Shown: positions 14,559-21,821, numbered from the stretch's first letter. The stretch: 22,417 nucleotides of DNA from HXMU1420-2 sp040830545 (GCA_040830545.1 JBFOMB010000065.1:1-22417); one strand, 5' to 3'. A program made the numbers and translations. The notes: generated by a model not told the origin, from the letters alone.

Positions 14559-14599
14559 TAGCGTGATGCCCCCAGATATTCGCGGACCTGGATTGTCAT
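14558..14599 (-). CDS. 13-codon micro-ORF with stop/start overlaps at both ends
   Basis: ATG at 14599 overlaps the TGA of the small exported protein (ATGA), has AGAGGA about 8 bases upstream, encodes MTIQVREYLGASR, and ends with TAG at 14560-14558 overlapping the GTG start of the next gene (TAGTG). It therefore closes the 37-base gap between two genes with translation. It is most likely a translational-coupling device, perhaps a real small peptide; its sequence is not hydrophobic. A reading error in the sequence could instead make it part of a neighbour, but both neighbouring proteins look complete. Confidence 0.5.
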   Translation of the reverse strand: MTIQVREYLGASR

Positions 14600-14877
14600 T
14601 CCTGACAATCCTCTGGCTTCAAAGTGAACTTGCCGCTGGCCATCTCAGCCCGGTCGGCTTTGACCAGATAGCGCATGGTTTTTTCCATGGACCGCTTGGT
14701 GAACCCGGCAGGCAGCAGTTCTGCCGTCGCGATGTCGCGGTCGATGGTGCAGTCATGGGACTGCGCGACCGAAATCATGACGTCCAGCAGGTCCTGCGAC
14801 ACGGGCAATTCATTGGCCACAGATACCGCTGGGGACAGCCCAAAGGTCAGGCAAGAGGCGAGGATCAGCCGCTTCAA
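14596..14877 (-). CDS. 93-residue exported protein after nuoD, unknown function
   Basis: The product starts MKRLILASCLTFGLSPAVSVA with a Sec signal peptide (probable cleavage after VANE or SVA near residue 21) and a short mature helical domain. There are two cysteines, SHDC and EDC, which may bond. The start codon is TTG, not ATG: TTGA overlaps the nuoD TGA by three bases, and GGGGAG sits 8 bases upstream, so translation is coupled to nuoD. Mature sequence has LPVSQDLLDVMISVAQSHDC and KRSMEKTMRYLVKAD. No family is recognised. It would act in the periplasm. Confidence 0.75.
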   Translation of the reverse strand: MKRLILASCLTFGLSPAVSVANELPVSQDLLDVMISVAQSHDCTIDRDIATAELLPAGFTKRSMEKTMRYLVKADRAEMASGKFTLKPEDCQE

Positions 14878-16094
14878 CGGTCAATCTCCCCAAACACGAC
14901 GTCCATGGTGCCGATGATCGCCGCGACGTCGGCCAGCTGGTGGCCGCCTGCAACGTGGTCCATCGCCTGCAAATGCGGATAGCCCGGCGCACGCAGCTTG
15001 GCGCGGTAGGGTTTGTTGGTGCCATCAGCCACGAGATACACGCCAAACTCGCCTTTGGGCGCTTCGACGGCGGCATAAACTTCACCCGCCGGAACGTGGA
15101 ACCCTTCAGTATAGAGCTTGAAGTGGTGGATCAGCGCCTCCATCGAGGTCTTCATCTCACCCCGTTTTGGCGGCGTCAGCTTGCCCCGCGCCAGAACATC
15201 GCCCTGCCCTTCGGGTGCGCGCAGTTTCTCGATACATTGCTCCATGATGTGCAAGGACTGACGCATCTCTTCCATCCGCATCAAGTAGCGGTCATAGCAA
15301 TCGCCGTTCTTGCCTACGGGAATCTGGAATTCGAACTCGTCATAACATTCATAGGGCTGCGCGCGGCGCAAATCCCAGGCCAGCCCGGCCGAGCGTGCCA
15401 TGACGCCGGAGAAGCCCCAGTCCAGCACCTCTTGCTCGGTGACGATGCCAATATCCACGTTTCGCTGTTTGAAAATCCGATTTTCGGTCAGCAAACCGTC
15501 CAGATCGTCCAGCTTTTCCGGGAACTGTTTGCACCACGCCTCGATATCGTCAATCAACGCGGGCGGCAGGTCCTGATGCACACCACCGGGGCGGAAATAG
15601 GCGGCGTGGAAACGTGCGCCACATGCCCGTTCGTAGAAATCCAGCAGCTTTTCACGTTCGTTGAATCCCCAGACCGGCGGCGTCAGCGCACCAACGTCCA
15701 TGGCCTGAGTGGTCACGTTCAGAAGGTGGTTCAGGATGCGCCCGATTTCGGAATACAGCACCCGGATCAGGGAGGCACGGCGCGGCACCTCAACCCCGGT
15801 CAGCTTTTCGATGGCCAGACACCAGGCGTGTTCCTGGTTCATCGGCGCCACATAATCCAACCGGTCCAGATAGGGCAGGTTTTGCAGATACGTCCGGCTT
15901 TCCATCAGCTTTTCAGTGCCACGATGCAGCAGGCCGATATGCGGGTCGCACCGTTCGACAATCTCACCGTCCAGTTCCAGCACCAGCCGCAGCACGCCAT
16001 GCGCCGCCGGGTGCTGAGGCCCGAAGTTGATGTTGAAGTTGCGGATTTTCTGTTCGCCGGTCAGGGCGTCTTCGTAGCCGCGCGATCCGTCCAT
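14874..16094 (-). CDS. nuoD: NADH-quinone oxidoreductase subunit D
   Basis: The 406-residue protein is the 49-kDa-type subunit lining the quinone cavity; it is related to the [NiFe]-hydrogenase large subunit but has lost the metal ligands. Hallmarks: NFGPQHPAAHGVLRLVLELDGE (about 24-45, with the quinone-site His), HIGLLHRGTEK, YLDRLDYVAPMNQEHAW (in parts), and YSEIGRILNHLL. C-terminal AIIGTMDVVFGEIDR is the usual family end. Length is usual. GGAAGGG lies about 7 bases upstream of the ATG at 16094. Confidence 0.98.
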   Translation of the reverse strand: MDGSRGYEDALTGEQKIRNFNINFGPQHPAAHGVLRLVLELDGEIVERCDPHIGLLHRGTEKLMESRTYLQNLPYLDRLDYVAPMNQEHAWCLAIEKLTGVEVPRRASLIRVLYSEIGRILNHLLNVTTQAMDVGALTPPVWGFNEREKLLDFYERACGARFHAAYFRPGGVHQDLPPALIDDIEAWCKQFPEKLDDLDGLLTENRIFKQRNVDIGIVTEQEVLDWGFSGVMARSAGLAWDLRRAQPYECYDEFEFQIPVGKNGDCYDRYLMRMEEMRQSLHIMEQCIEKLRAPEGQGDVLARGKLTPPKRGEMKTSMEALIHHFKLYTEGFHVPAGEVYAAVEAPKGEFGVYLVADGTNKPYRAKLRAPGYPHLQAMDHVAGGHQLADVAAIIGTMDVVFGEIDR

Positions 16095-16107
16095 CTAGCT
16101 GCCCTTC

Positions 16108-16275
16108 CTACAAAATAGCCAAGCAGGCCAAAGCCATGGCCGTCAATGCAAACACTGTCCCGGCGAGAAAACCCTGAATCTCGGTACGGTGCCACCATGC
16201 GCCGCAAATACTACGGTGTTGGGCATTAATCGTAGCAGATAGCGCACTTCGCAAAGTTTCGTCATCTTGGATCAT
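16108..16275 (-). CDS. 55-residue single-helix membrane protein between the NTF2-like gene and nuoD
   Basis: ATG at 16275 is preceded by GAGG at seven bases, and that site overlaps the upstream stop (TGAGG). The product starts MIQDDETLRSALSATINAQH and is polar for about 34 residues, with a Trp-Trp pair (GAWWHRT). It then has one membrane helix (about 36-55, FLAGTVFALTAMALACLAIL) and stops at TAG 13 bases before the nuoD ATG. This is a C-tail-anchored topology. The 198-base gap between neighbouring genes and the good ribosome site argue that it is real. No family is recognised. Confidence 0.65.
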   Translation of the reverse strand: MIQDDETLRSALSATINAQHRSICGAWWHRTEIQGFLAGTVFALTAMALACLAIL

Positions 16276-16284
16276 ACCAAAACC

Positions 16285-16671
16285 TCAACCTGCCAGTGCC
16301 GAACTGTCAGCAGTCCGGAACAGCTTGTTCATCAGTTTCCATTCGCCGCCGACGCGGACAAAGCCCAGGTAGTCCTCGTAGACCGTGCCGGGCACGCCGA
16401 CCAGCAGCTTGACCCGGGCCATGTCGCCATCGGCCTCGACGGTCAGGATCTTGTATTTCGTGTCACCCTCAGCCGCGTCGCGTGCAGTGACGCGGGCCAG
16501 ATAGGCGGCCTTGTCCCAGGTCTGCAATTCCGGGCCATCAACCCCGACCATGTGGAATGCGTCGTGACAGAGCGTTTCGAACACGTCCTGCTGCGCCTTA
16601 TAGACCGCATGGCAGTAGGTTTCGGCGGCAGCGGTGACCGCGTCGATGTCGGTCTGGGTGGCTCCGTCCAT
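16285..16671 (-). CDS. NTF2-like / putative lumazine-binding-fold protein between nuoC and nuoD
   Basis: The 128-residue soluble protein shows an NTF2-like cone fold of the SnoaL/Lumazine_bd_2 kind. Signs are AVTAAAETYCHAVYKAQQD (helix), then FHMVGVDGPELQTW, KILTVEADGDMARVKLLVG and EDYLGFVRVGGEWKLMNKLF. In this family the last segment is the characteristic DYL...GEWKI-NK. Catalytic function cannot be told. The ATG at 16671 overlaps the nuoC TGA (TGATG) and has GAGGAGG 7 bases upstream; a GTG at 16674 is possible but less well placed. It would be a cytoplasmic accessory protein coupled to NuoC. Confidence 0.78.
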   Translation of the reverse strand: MDGATQTDIDAVTAAAETYCHAVYKAQQDVFETLCHDAFHMVGVDGPELQTWDKAAYLARVTARDAAEGDTKYKILTVEADGDMARVKLLVGVPGTVYEDYLGFVRVGGEWKLMNKLFRTADSSALAG

Positions 16672-17279
16672 CACTTCGCCTCCTCGGTCTTTTCGTCACC
16701 GGGCAGGATGTATTCGGCCCCTTCCCATGGGCTCATGAAATCAAACTGGCGGTATTCCTGAACCAGCGAGACGGGCTCATAGACCACGCGCTTTTCAACC
16801 TCGTCATACCGCACCTCGGTATAGCCCGTGGTCGGGAAATCCTTGCGCAGCGGATAGCCGCGAAAGCCATAGTCGGTGAGGATACGGCGTAGGTCCGGGT
16901 GACCGGAGAAGAGGATGCCGAACATGTCGAACACTTCGCGTTCGAACCAGTTGGCCGAAGGATGCACGCTGACGATGGAGGGGACCATATCCTCTTCCCG
17001 GATCGACACGCGCAGGCGGATGCGGTGGTTCTGGTACATCGACAGGAAGTGGTAGACGACGTCAAACCGCTTGGCCCGTTCGGGGTAGTCGACGGCGGTG
17101 ATGTCCACCAGGGTCGAAAACCGGCAGGTCGGGTCGGTGCGCAGGAAATCGATGAAATCGACGATGTTGGATGGGGCCACGTCCACGTTCAATTCGCCAT
17201 GGGACACGTCCCAGGCCACCACGCAATCGGCCCGCTTGGCTTCGATATAGGACCCGAGATCCTTCAGCGCTTCGGTCAT
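16671..17279 (-). CDS. nuoC: NADH-quinone oxidoreductase subunit C
   Basis: The 202-residue protein is the 30-kDa-type subunit of the quinone arm. The family motif is clear: ANWFEREVFDMFGILFSGHPDLRRILTDYGF...GYPLRKDFP (split over residues about 115-150). CRFSTLVDITAVDYPERAKRFDVVYHFLS in parts precedes it. NuoC is separate from NuoD here, unlike the enterobacterial fused NuoCD. Length is standard for a lone NuoC. The GGAGG ribosome site lies 5 bases before ATG at 17279, 17 bases downstream of nuoB. Confidence 0.98.
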   Translation of the reverse strand: MTEALKDLGSYIEAKRADCVVAWDVSHGELNVDVAPSNIVDFIDFLRTDPTCRFSTLVDITAVDYPERAKRFDVVYHFLSMYQNHRIRLRVSIREEDMVPSIVSVHPSANWFEREVFDMFGILFSGHPDLRRILTDYGFRGYPLRKDFPTTGYTEVRYDEVEKRVVYEPVSLVQEYRQFDFMSPWEGAEYILPGDEKTEEAK

Positions 17280-17296
17280 GTCATCCTCCGAATGGA

Positions 17297-17830
17297 TCAG
17301 CGTACGAGGGTTCCGGTCCGGCGGATTTTCCGCTGGAGCTGGAGGATACCATACAGCAGCGCCTCTGCCGTGGGCGGGCAGCCGGGCACGTAGATGTCGA
17401 CCGGAACGATCCGGTCACAGCCGCGCACGACCGAGTAGGAATAGTGATAGTAGCCACCGCCATTGGCGCAGGACCCCATGGAGATCACGTAGCGCGGTTC
17501 GGGCATCTGGTCGTAGACCTTGCGCAGCGCTGGGGCCATTTTGTTGGTGAGCGTCCCGGCCACGATCATCACGTCGGATTGGCGCGGTGATGCGCGCGGC
17601 GCAGTGCCAAAGCGTTCCAGGTCATAACGCGGCATAGAGGTGTGCATCATCTCCACCGCGCAGCAGGCCAGACCAAAGGTCATCCAGTGCAGCGAGCCGG
17701 TGCGCGCCCAGTTGATGATGTCCTCGGTCGAGGTGAGCAGGAACCCCTTGTCGGCGAGCTCGTCATTGAGTGCGCGTGTCGCGACCTCTTTGTCCGGGCC
17801 CGCGTCGTTCAATGCGCCTGAGATTCCCAT
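17297..17830 (-). CDS. nuoB: NADH-quinone oxidoreductase subunit B
   Basis: The 177-residue protein carries the terminal [4Fe-4S] cluster N2 that reduces quinone. Ligands are the paired Cys56-Cys57 in FGLACCAVEM, Cys121 in MGSCANGGG, and Cys151 in VPGCPPTAE; all are present. The ATG at 17830 has AGGAGG about 7 bases upstream. Unusually, nuoA is not next to it: a terminator and a 3.6-kb insertion lie between, and a promoter-like element is at 17861-17889. The C-terminal end, KIRRTGTLVR, is normal. Confidence 0.98.
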   Translation of the reverse strand: MGISGALNDAGPDKEVATRALNDELADKGFLLTSTEDIINWARTGSLHWMTFGLACCAVEMMHTSMPRYDLERFGTAPRASPRQSDVMIVAGTLTNKMAPALRKVYDQMPEPRYVISMGSCANGGGYYHYSYSVVRGCDRIVPVDIYVPGCPPTAEALLYGILQLQRKIRRTGTLVR

Positions 17831-17860
17831 TGGGTACCCTCCTGGAAGATGCCTAAGGAT

Positions 17861-17889
17861 CGACTAAGCCCGCACCTGCCGAACGTCAA
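17861..17889 (-). promoter_or_regulatory. Candidate nuoB promoter
   Basis: On the minus strand TTGACG (17884-17889) is followed after 17 bases by TAGTCG (17861-17866). A CTTAG word follows six bases after TAG, exactly as in the nuoA promoter. It stands 31 bases before the nuoB ATG and downstream of the terminator at 17949-17987, so nuoB through nuoF could be transcribed from here. The -10 is weak by consensus. Confidence 0.55.
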
Positions 17890-17948
17890 GGGAGACCAGC
17901 CGTTTTCGGAGGGTTTGCCGCAGGTCCGTAAAGACTGGGTAAATCACG

Positions 17949-17987
17949 AAAAAGAACCGGGCCCTCTCATGCCAGAGAGAACCCGGT
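17949..17987 (-). terminator. Strong intrinsic terminator after the DUF1254 genes
   Basis: On the minus strand ACCGGGTTCTCTC and GAGAGGGCCCGGT form a 13-base stem with two mismatches and a 6-base loop (TGGCAT), followed at once by TCTTTTTC. It lies 19 bases after the stop of the 18006-19010 gene. It separates this pair from nuoB. Confidence 0.85.
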
Positions 17988-18005
17988 CGAGGGAAATCTG
18001 ATTGT

Positions 18006-19010
18006 TCAATCAGCGACAGGCGTCGGGTTTACCGGTCGGAAGTTGCCGTCCAGCACGGTCTGACTGACCCCGTAGTTGCGGACGCTGTAGTTGAATGGTG
18101 CCCCACCCGACGAAAGCGGGTTAGTGACATCTTCCCCGCAGTTGAAGTGCAACGTGATCGTGCCATCCGGGTTCGGCGCCCACATGTTCGAATTGATGTG
18201 CATGTTGCCATCCATCAGGTAGCCATCCGTGTCGTACAACGTGAAGGACGTGAAAAATGCGTTTTTGGGATCGTCGAAGGTCACGGCAAGGCACTGGTCC
18301 CCCTGCAAACCCGGAGAGCTGGAATAGGCGTTCGACACACCCAGCTCGGGCGGGTAGCCACCCCAGCCTGCGGCGTGCGACAAGTCCAGCAGATACTGAT
18401 CCGCCTCACCAGCCGCCTTGGCATAAGTGTAGTCGATCCCCGCGTTCAGGAACGCGTCCTTGTAGGTCGCACGAAGGACCTCCAACTGCGCTTGATCGTA
18501 GTCTTTTGGCTCATAGACACCTTCCATGGCCCCTGACACAGCGATCTGGTCCTGAACGGCGTGCAGATGCTCCAGCGATGCCGCGTTGGTGCGGTCCTTC
18601 AACTCGGTTCGAAAGATGATCAGCGCATAGTCAGTTGAAACAGACAGGTCGTGGTCGCCGGCATCAACGATGAAGTAGGGTGAAAAGCCATCCTCATCCA
18701 TAACCTGCGCCGAGACATATAGGTCAGAACTGGGAAGAGAGATCTGGAATTCCCGGTCGTCCGACACTTTCACGATCCGGATTGAATAGAGCGTATCCCA
18801 ATTCATCCGAACTGTCGGTGCCTCGGGGCCGACGGGCGTGACCTCCCTAAGGTGCAGGATACCCTTGTCGGCCCCGGCCCGCGCCCAGTTGGAGAAGTTC
18901 CAGGCCGTCTCGGCCTGGGCGAAGTTGTCTTTTGTGACCGCAACGGTGTCGGCGAAGACCAAAGGGGCGTACATCGCCAAAACCCCGGCAAGAATAGGCA
19001 TCGGTTTCAT
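18006..19010 (-). CDS. Secreted DUF1254/DUF1214 domain protein
   Basis: The 334-residue protein starts MKPMPILAGVLAMYAPLVFA, a signal peptide cleaved probably after VFA (20). DUF1254 appears around residues 60-150 (VRMNWDTLYSIRIVKV, then ISLPSSDLYVSAQVMDEDGF). DUF1214 follows at about 225-330, with FTSFTLYDTDGYLMDG, NPDGTITLHFNCG and NYSVRNYGVS. This DUF1254-DUF1214 pair is widespread in secreted bacterial proteins of unknown biochemistry. AGGAGC lies 7 bases before the ATG. The gene follows its larger paralogue after 45 bases and ends at the strong terminator. No known link to complex I. Confidence 0.86.
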   Translation of the reverse strand: MKPMPILAGVLAMYAPLVFADTVAVTKDNFAQAETAWNFSNWARAGADKGILHLREVTPVGPEAPTVRMNWDTLYSIRIVKVSDDREFQISLPSSDLYVSAQVMDEDGFSPYFIVDAGDHDLSVSTDYALIIFRTELKDRTNAASLEHLHAVQDQIAVSGAMEGVYEPKDYDQAQLEVLRATYKDAFLNAGIDYTYAKAAGEADQYLLDLSHAAGWGGYPPELGVSNAYSSSPGLQGDQCLAVTFDDPKNAFFTSFTLYDTDGYLMDGNMHINSNMWAPNPDGTITLHFNCGEDVTNPLSSGGAPFNYSVRNYGVSQTVLDGNFRPVNPTPVAD

Positions 19011-19055
19011 ATCAATTGCTCCTGTGAGTGGTGGAAATGGCCTGCCGTGTAATTT

Positions 19056-20570
19056 CTATTCGCGTAACTCGATCTCGCCCGGGCGCCACGACCCGTCAAA
19101 CCAGGGCTCCAGCGGACCGTAGAGCCGCAATACCGTGGTCCAGGATTTCCCCGGTATCGTCTGAATCCAGTTCCCCTCTTTGCCTTCTGGCGGCTCGGGC
19201 GCGAACCAGATCGTGAAACTGCCGTCCTCGTTCGCGGTCAGCGCAGGTTGTTTGCTGTCAACGCCCGCGAGTTTCTGATCCGTTTCCAGCAGGGACCGTG
19301 TCTGCGTGTCATAGACGACGAAAGACCAATAGTTGTTGATCGGAACATCCGGCGGCAAAGTGACAGAATAGGTCTTTGCCCCATCCATGTAGTTTCCGTC
19401 GCTGTCCCGGTTCACCAAGGCGTATTGCGATCCGACGCCTACGTTCTGCGCGACCATCGCAGGCGTTGTGCCTGTCGCGTAGTAGTGAAACAGCGATCTG
19501 GCATCGAGAAGCTTGACGTCGTCCAACTGAAACTCGTGGCTGCCGCCGACAAACGCGGTCTTCCAGTACCCATCGTCATAGTAAAATGGCGCGCGCGATC
19601 TGGGGGCAAAGACAAGGGACCGCGCCGCGGCGGTGCCCAACGCCACCGCTTCGCCAAGTGTGTCCCGCAGGCGCTGGTCTGGTTCGAACGGTTCACCCCT
19701 GCGTATTCCAAGGGAAAACAAGGTGCCCATCAACTCTTCTGGCAAGGCACCGGGCACCTCGCCATCCACGACCGCCTTCATTTCTTCAAAAAAGCTGAAA
19801 TCATTGGCGTGAATGGTGTTGAATTGTTTGTCCGTCAGATCGACAAAATTTGTTGGCGCTGGTGCGTCGCGGTCATCCCATGGATAGACGCGCACAGTTT
19901 GCTTGAGCTCTGCTGTCCGGGCCGCAACCCCGTCCTCGCCGTAGAAAGCACGAAGCGCGAACCAGTTCATGTTGCTGGGTGGCGTGACGATAAAGTACCC
20001 GGACTCTGGCAGGGGGCCATCATAACCCGGTGGCACGATAAGGAATTTGCCGCCTTCGCCCTTGTCAGGCCCGGCGTTGCCGATATCCGTGACATAGCGC
20101 ATGTACACGTCATCCATCAGCCCCAAAATGCCCGGAGGCACCTCCAGAACGACGGGCCCCTTGGACAAGTCCGTGCAATTGAACATGTAGATTGTGGTGG
20201 TGTTCGGCGTGAGCAGAAGCGAACGTGCGTTGTAAAGGTCGTTGAAGATGCCAATGGACAGCCGATCCAGGCCAACACCTTCCAAACCACGGCACATTGC
20301 ATACGTGGACGCCGCGGGCATGCCATCCAAGAAAGCCGTCATGCCACGCGCCAAATCCAGTGCGTCATAGGCCAGCGCGACAGTCTCTTCGGTGGGCAGG
20401 CCGTCGCTGTATTCCAAAACGCCCAGTCGCGTTTCAAACCGGTCCGGTACAGTTATGTTTGAAGGTACGTCAGCAGCGTACTCAGGCGCGGTTTGAGAGC
20501 TTGCTGCTGTTGCCAGACAAACCAGTGCCGTGGTCGCAAAAAGTTGCGCAATAAAACCAAATTTTTTCAT
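19056..20570 (-). CDS. Secreted DUF1254/DUF1214 domain protein (large paralogue)
   Basis: The 504-residue protein starts MKKFGFIAQLFATTALVCLA, a signal peptide likely cleaved near ASSQ-T (about 26). DUF1254 spans about 60-230 (LTPNTTTIYMFNCTDLSKGP, VVLEVPPGILGLMDD, YFIVTPPSN). DUF1214 makes up the last 110 residues (YWSFVVYDTQTRSLL, FTIWFAPEPPEGKEGNWIQT, RLYGPLEPWFDGSWRPGEIE). I use the ATG at 20570, with GGAG close by, rather than a GTG 14 codons upstream, because it gives a clean signal peptide. It is divergent from the Crp/Fnr regulator across a 123-base region and probably controlled by it. Confidence 0.88.
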   Translation of the reverse strand: MKKFGFIAQLFATTALVCLATAASSQTAPEYAADVPSNITVPDRFETRLGVLEYSDGLPTEETVALAYDALDLARGMTAFLDGMPAASTYAMCRGLEGVGLDRLSIGIFNDLYNARSLLLTPNTTTIYMFNCTDLSKGPVVLEVPPGILGLMDDVYMRYVTDIGNAGPDKGEGGKFLIVPPGYDGPLPESGYFIVTPPSNMNWFALRAFYGEDGVAARTAELKQTVRVYPWDDRDAPAPTNFVDLTDKQFNTIHANDFSFFEEMKAVVDGEVPGALPEELMGTLFSLGIRRGEPFEPDQRLRDTLGEAVALGTAAARSLVFAPRSRAPFYYDDGYWKTAFVGGSHEFQLDDVKLLDARSLFHYYATGTTPAMVAQNVGVGSQYALVNRDSDGNYMDGAKTYSVTLPPDVPINNYWSFVVYDTQTRSLLETDQKLAGVDSKQPALTANEDGSFTIWFAPEPPEGKEGNWIQTIPGKSWTTVLRLYGPLEPWFDGSWRPGEIELRE

Positions 20571-20601
20571 TATTTCTCCGCCTGCTAGCGTGAATCCGAA
20601 G

Positions 20602-20669
20602 GTGCAATTCACCCGATTCGAACGTCAGTACGATTGAACCCTAGCGGCCCATTTGCTATCGAATTGCAC
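20602..20669. promoter_or_regulatory. Inverted-repeat pair in the divergent regulator/DUF1254 region, candidate operator
   Basis: GTGCAATTC (20602-20610) is repeated as its exact complement GAATTGCAC (20661-20669). One arm lies in the DUF1254 leader, the other over the -10/start of the regulator promoter. Between them CGATTCGAAC (20614-20623) and CGATTGAAC (20631-20639) form a direct repeat. These are candidate binding sites for the regulator, but the classical Fnr/Crp half-sites are not obvious. Confidence 0.4.
20634..20662 (+). promoter_or_regulatory. Candidate promoter of the Crp/Fnr-type regulator
   Basis: TTGAAC (20634-20639), a 17-base spacer, and TATCGA (20657-20662) are followed by the GGAGG site at 20684-20688 and ATG at 20694. 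The right arm of the inverted repeat overlaps the -10, as autoregulation would require. Confidence 0.55.
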
Positions 20670-20693
20670 ACCAACGGGCAGTTGGAGGAAAAT

Positions 20694-21380
20694 ATGAATC
20701 GCGACGAGGCCGAGAGTTTTCTGAGACAGTCCGGCTGGCTGTCGACCCTACCTATCGCGCTCCAGGATGATTGGCTGCAGGGTGCAAGGTTGGTCGAAGT
20801 CACCAAGGGCGATCAGATGTTTGCCATCCAGGACGACCCCCGGTTCATGTTCGGCCTGGCCAAGGGCACATTCGGCGCCTTGCTGAGTTACCATCCGCAG
20901 GAAACCAAGCTGATGATGCTGTACGGGGCCGGGAATTGGGCGGGCGATGCTGCAGTTTTGAGCGGCAATGCACATCGCGGAACCGCCGTTGCGCGAACAG
21001 AATGCACGTGCCTCGCGGTGCCTTCCACCCATATCGAAGCAGTGGCAACGCGCCATCCAGACATCTGGCGATGGATGGCTCAAAACGTGCTGTTTCAGCT
21101 CGACACGTTTATCACGCAGACTGAGGGCGCGCTGTATCGTGATCCAATCTGCCGACTGATCACGATGATGCTGAGCCTGTGCAAGTTGAACCCGAGACAA
21201 TCAAGTTTTGAGTTGTCGACCGAGGAGATCGGTCAAATGGTCGGCCTGACGCGCAATACAGTCAGCAAAGGCCTTCAAATCTTGACGAAAGACGGCCTGA
21301 TCAGTCGCAGATATAGAACACTGGAAATCCAGTCGCCCACAGACCTGAAAACAGAACTCGACCGGCGAACGGCCAGGTGA
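20694..21380 (+). CDS. Crp/Fnr-family transcriptional regulator
   Basis: The 228-residue protein has an N-terminal cyclic-nucleotide-type beta-roll (about 30-115: RLVEVTKGDQMFAIQDD, FMFGLAKGTFGALLSYH, YGAGNWAGDAAVLSG). A dimer helix follows (120-150), then a C-terminal winged helix (about 172-212) with STEEIGQMVGLTRNTVSKGL as recognition helix-turn-helix. The four-cysteine oxygen-sensing set of FNR is missing; cysteines are only at 104, 106, 153 and 163. The beta-roll lacks a clear cAMP phosphate-binding motif, so the ligand is unknown. The start at 20694 has GGAGG five bases upstream; a TTG at 20634 would be too early. It is the only plus-strand gene, and most likely controls the adjacent DUF1254 genes. 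Confidence 0.88.
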   Translation: MNRDEAESFLRQSGWLSTLPIALQDDWLQGARLVEVTKGDQMFAIQDDPRFMFGLAKGTFGALLSYHPQETKLMMLYGAGNWAGDAAVLSGNAHRGTAVARTECTCLAVPSTHIEAVATRHPDIWRWMAQNVLFQLDTFITQTEGALYRDPICRLITMMLSLCKLNPRQSSFELSTEEIGQMVGLTRNTVSKGLQILTKDGLISRRYRTLEIQSPTDLKTELDRRTAR

Positions 21381-21434
21381 AGACTGCAATCTGAACCAGG
21401 GATCAGGTAGCTTTGCGGGTCCTCACACAGCGGT

Positions 21435-21451
21435 CAAACCGTGCAGGTTTG
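21435..21451. terminator. Short hairpin between convergent regulator and nuoA genes
   Basis: CAAACC (21435-21440) and GGTTTG (21446-21451) form a 6-base stem with loop GTGCA, just after the nuoA stop. It has no T-run on either strand, so it is a weak bidirectional terminator at best. It lies in the 75-base gap between the two genes. Confidence 0.3.
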
Positions 21452-21455
21452 TCGC

Positions 21456-21821
21456 TTAGGCCCAATCCATCGCGCCCTTTTTCCATTCATACGCGAACCC
21501 AGCAGTTAAAACGCCCAGGAACACCATCATCGACCAGAATCCAGCGTCGCTCATATCCTTGAACCCGACGGCCCACGGGAAGAGGAACGCGATTTCCAGG
21601 TCAAAAATGATGAACAGGATACACACGAGGTAGAACCGCACATCAAATTTCATACGCGCGTCGTCAAATGCGTTGAAACCGCATTCATAGGCGCTGACCT
21701 TTTCGGGGTCTGGATTGCGTACAGCAACAACAACAGCAGCAAGGATCAGGACAAGGCCCAAGCCGATTGCAACGGCCAGAAATACGAGGATCGGCAGGTA
21801 TTCCCTCAGAAAATCGTCCAC
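21456..21821 (-). CDS. nuoA: NADH-quinone oxidoreductase subunit A
   Basis: The 121-residue membrane subunit has three helices at about 9-33, 61-82 and 91-112. The conserved loop YECGF with Cys47 and the motif RFYLVCILFIIFDLEIAFLFPW (in parts) are the family hallmarks. The start is GTG at 21821 with AAGGAG eight bases upstream. It is normally followed at once by nuoB; here the next gene on this strand is the unrelated DUF1254 protein, separated by the convergent regulator gene. It must be transcribed separately from nuoB, probably from the promoter at 21885-21913. Confidence 0.97.
   Translation of the reverse strand: MDDFLREYLPILVFLAVAIGLGLVLILAAVVVAVRNPDPEKVSAYECGFNAFDDARMKFDVRFYLVCILFIIFDLEIAFLFPWAVGFKDMSDAGFWSMMVFLGVLTAGFAYEWKKGAMDWA

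Noticed and set aside
20634..20693. TTG start for the Crp/Fnr regulator
   Set aside because: The TTG is part of the -35-like word; the ATG at 20694 has GGAGG at a good distance and gives a normal family length.
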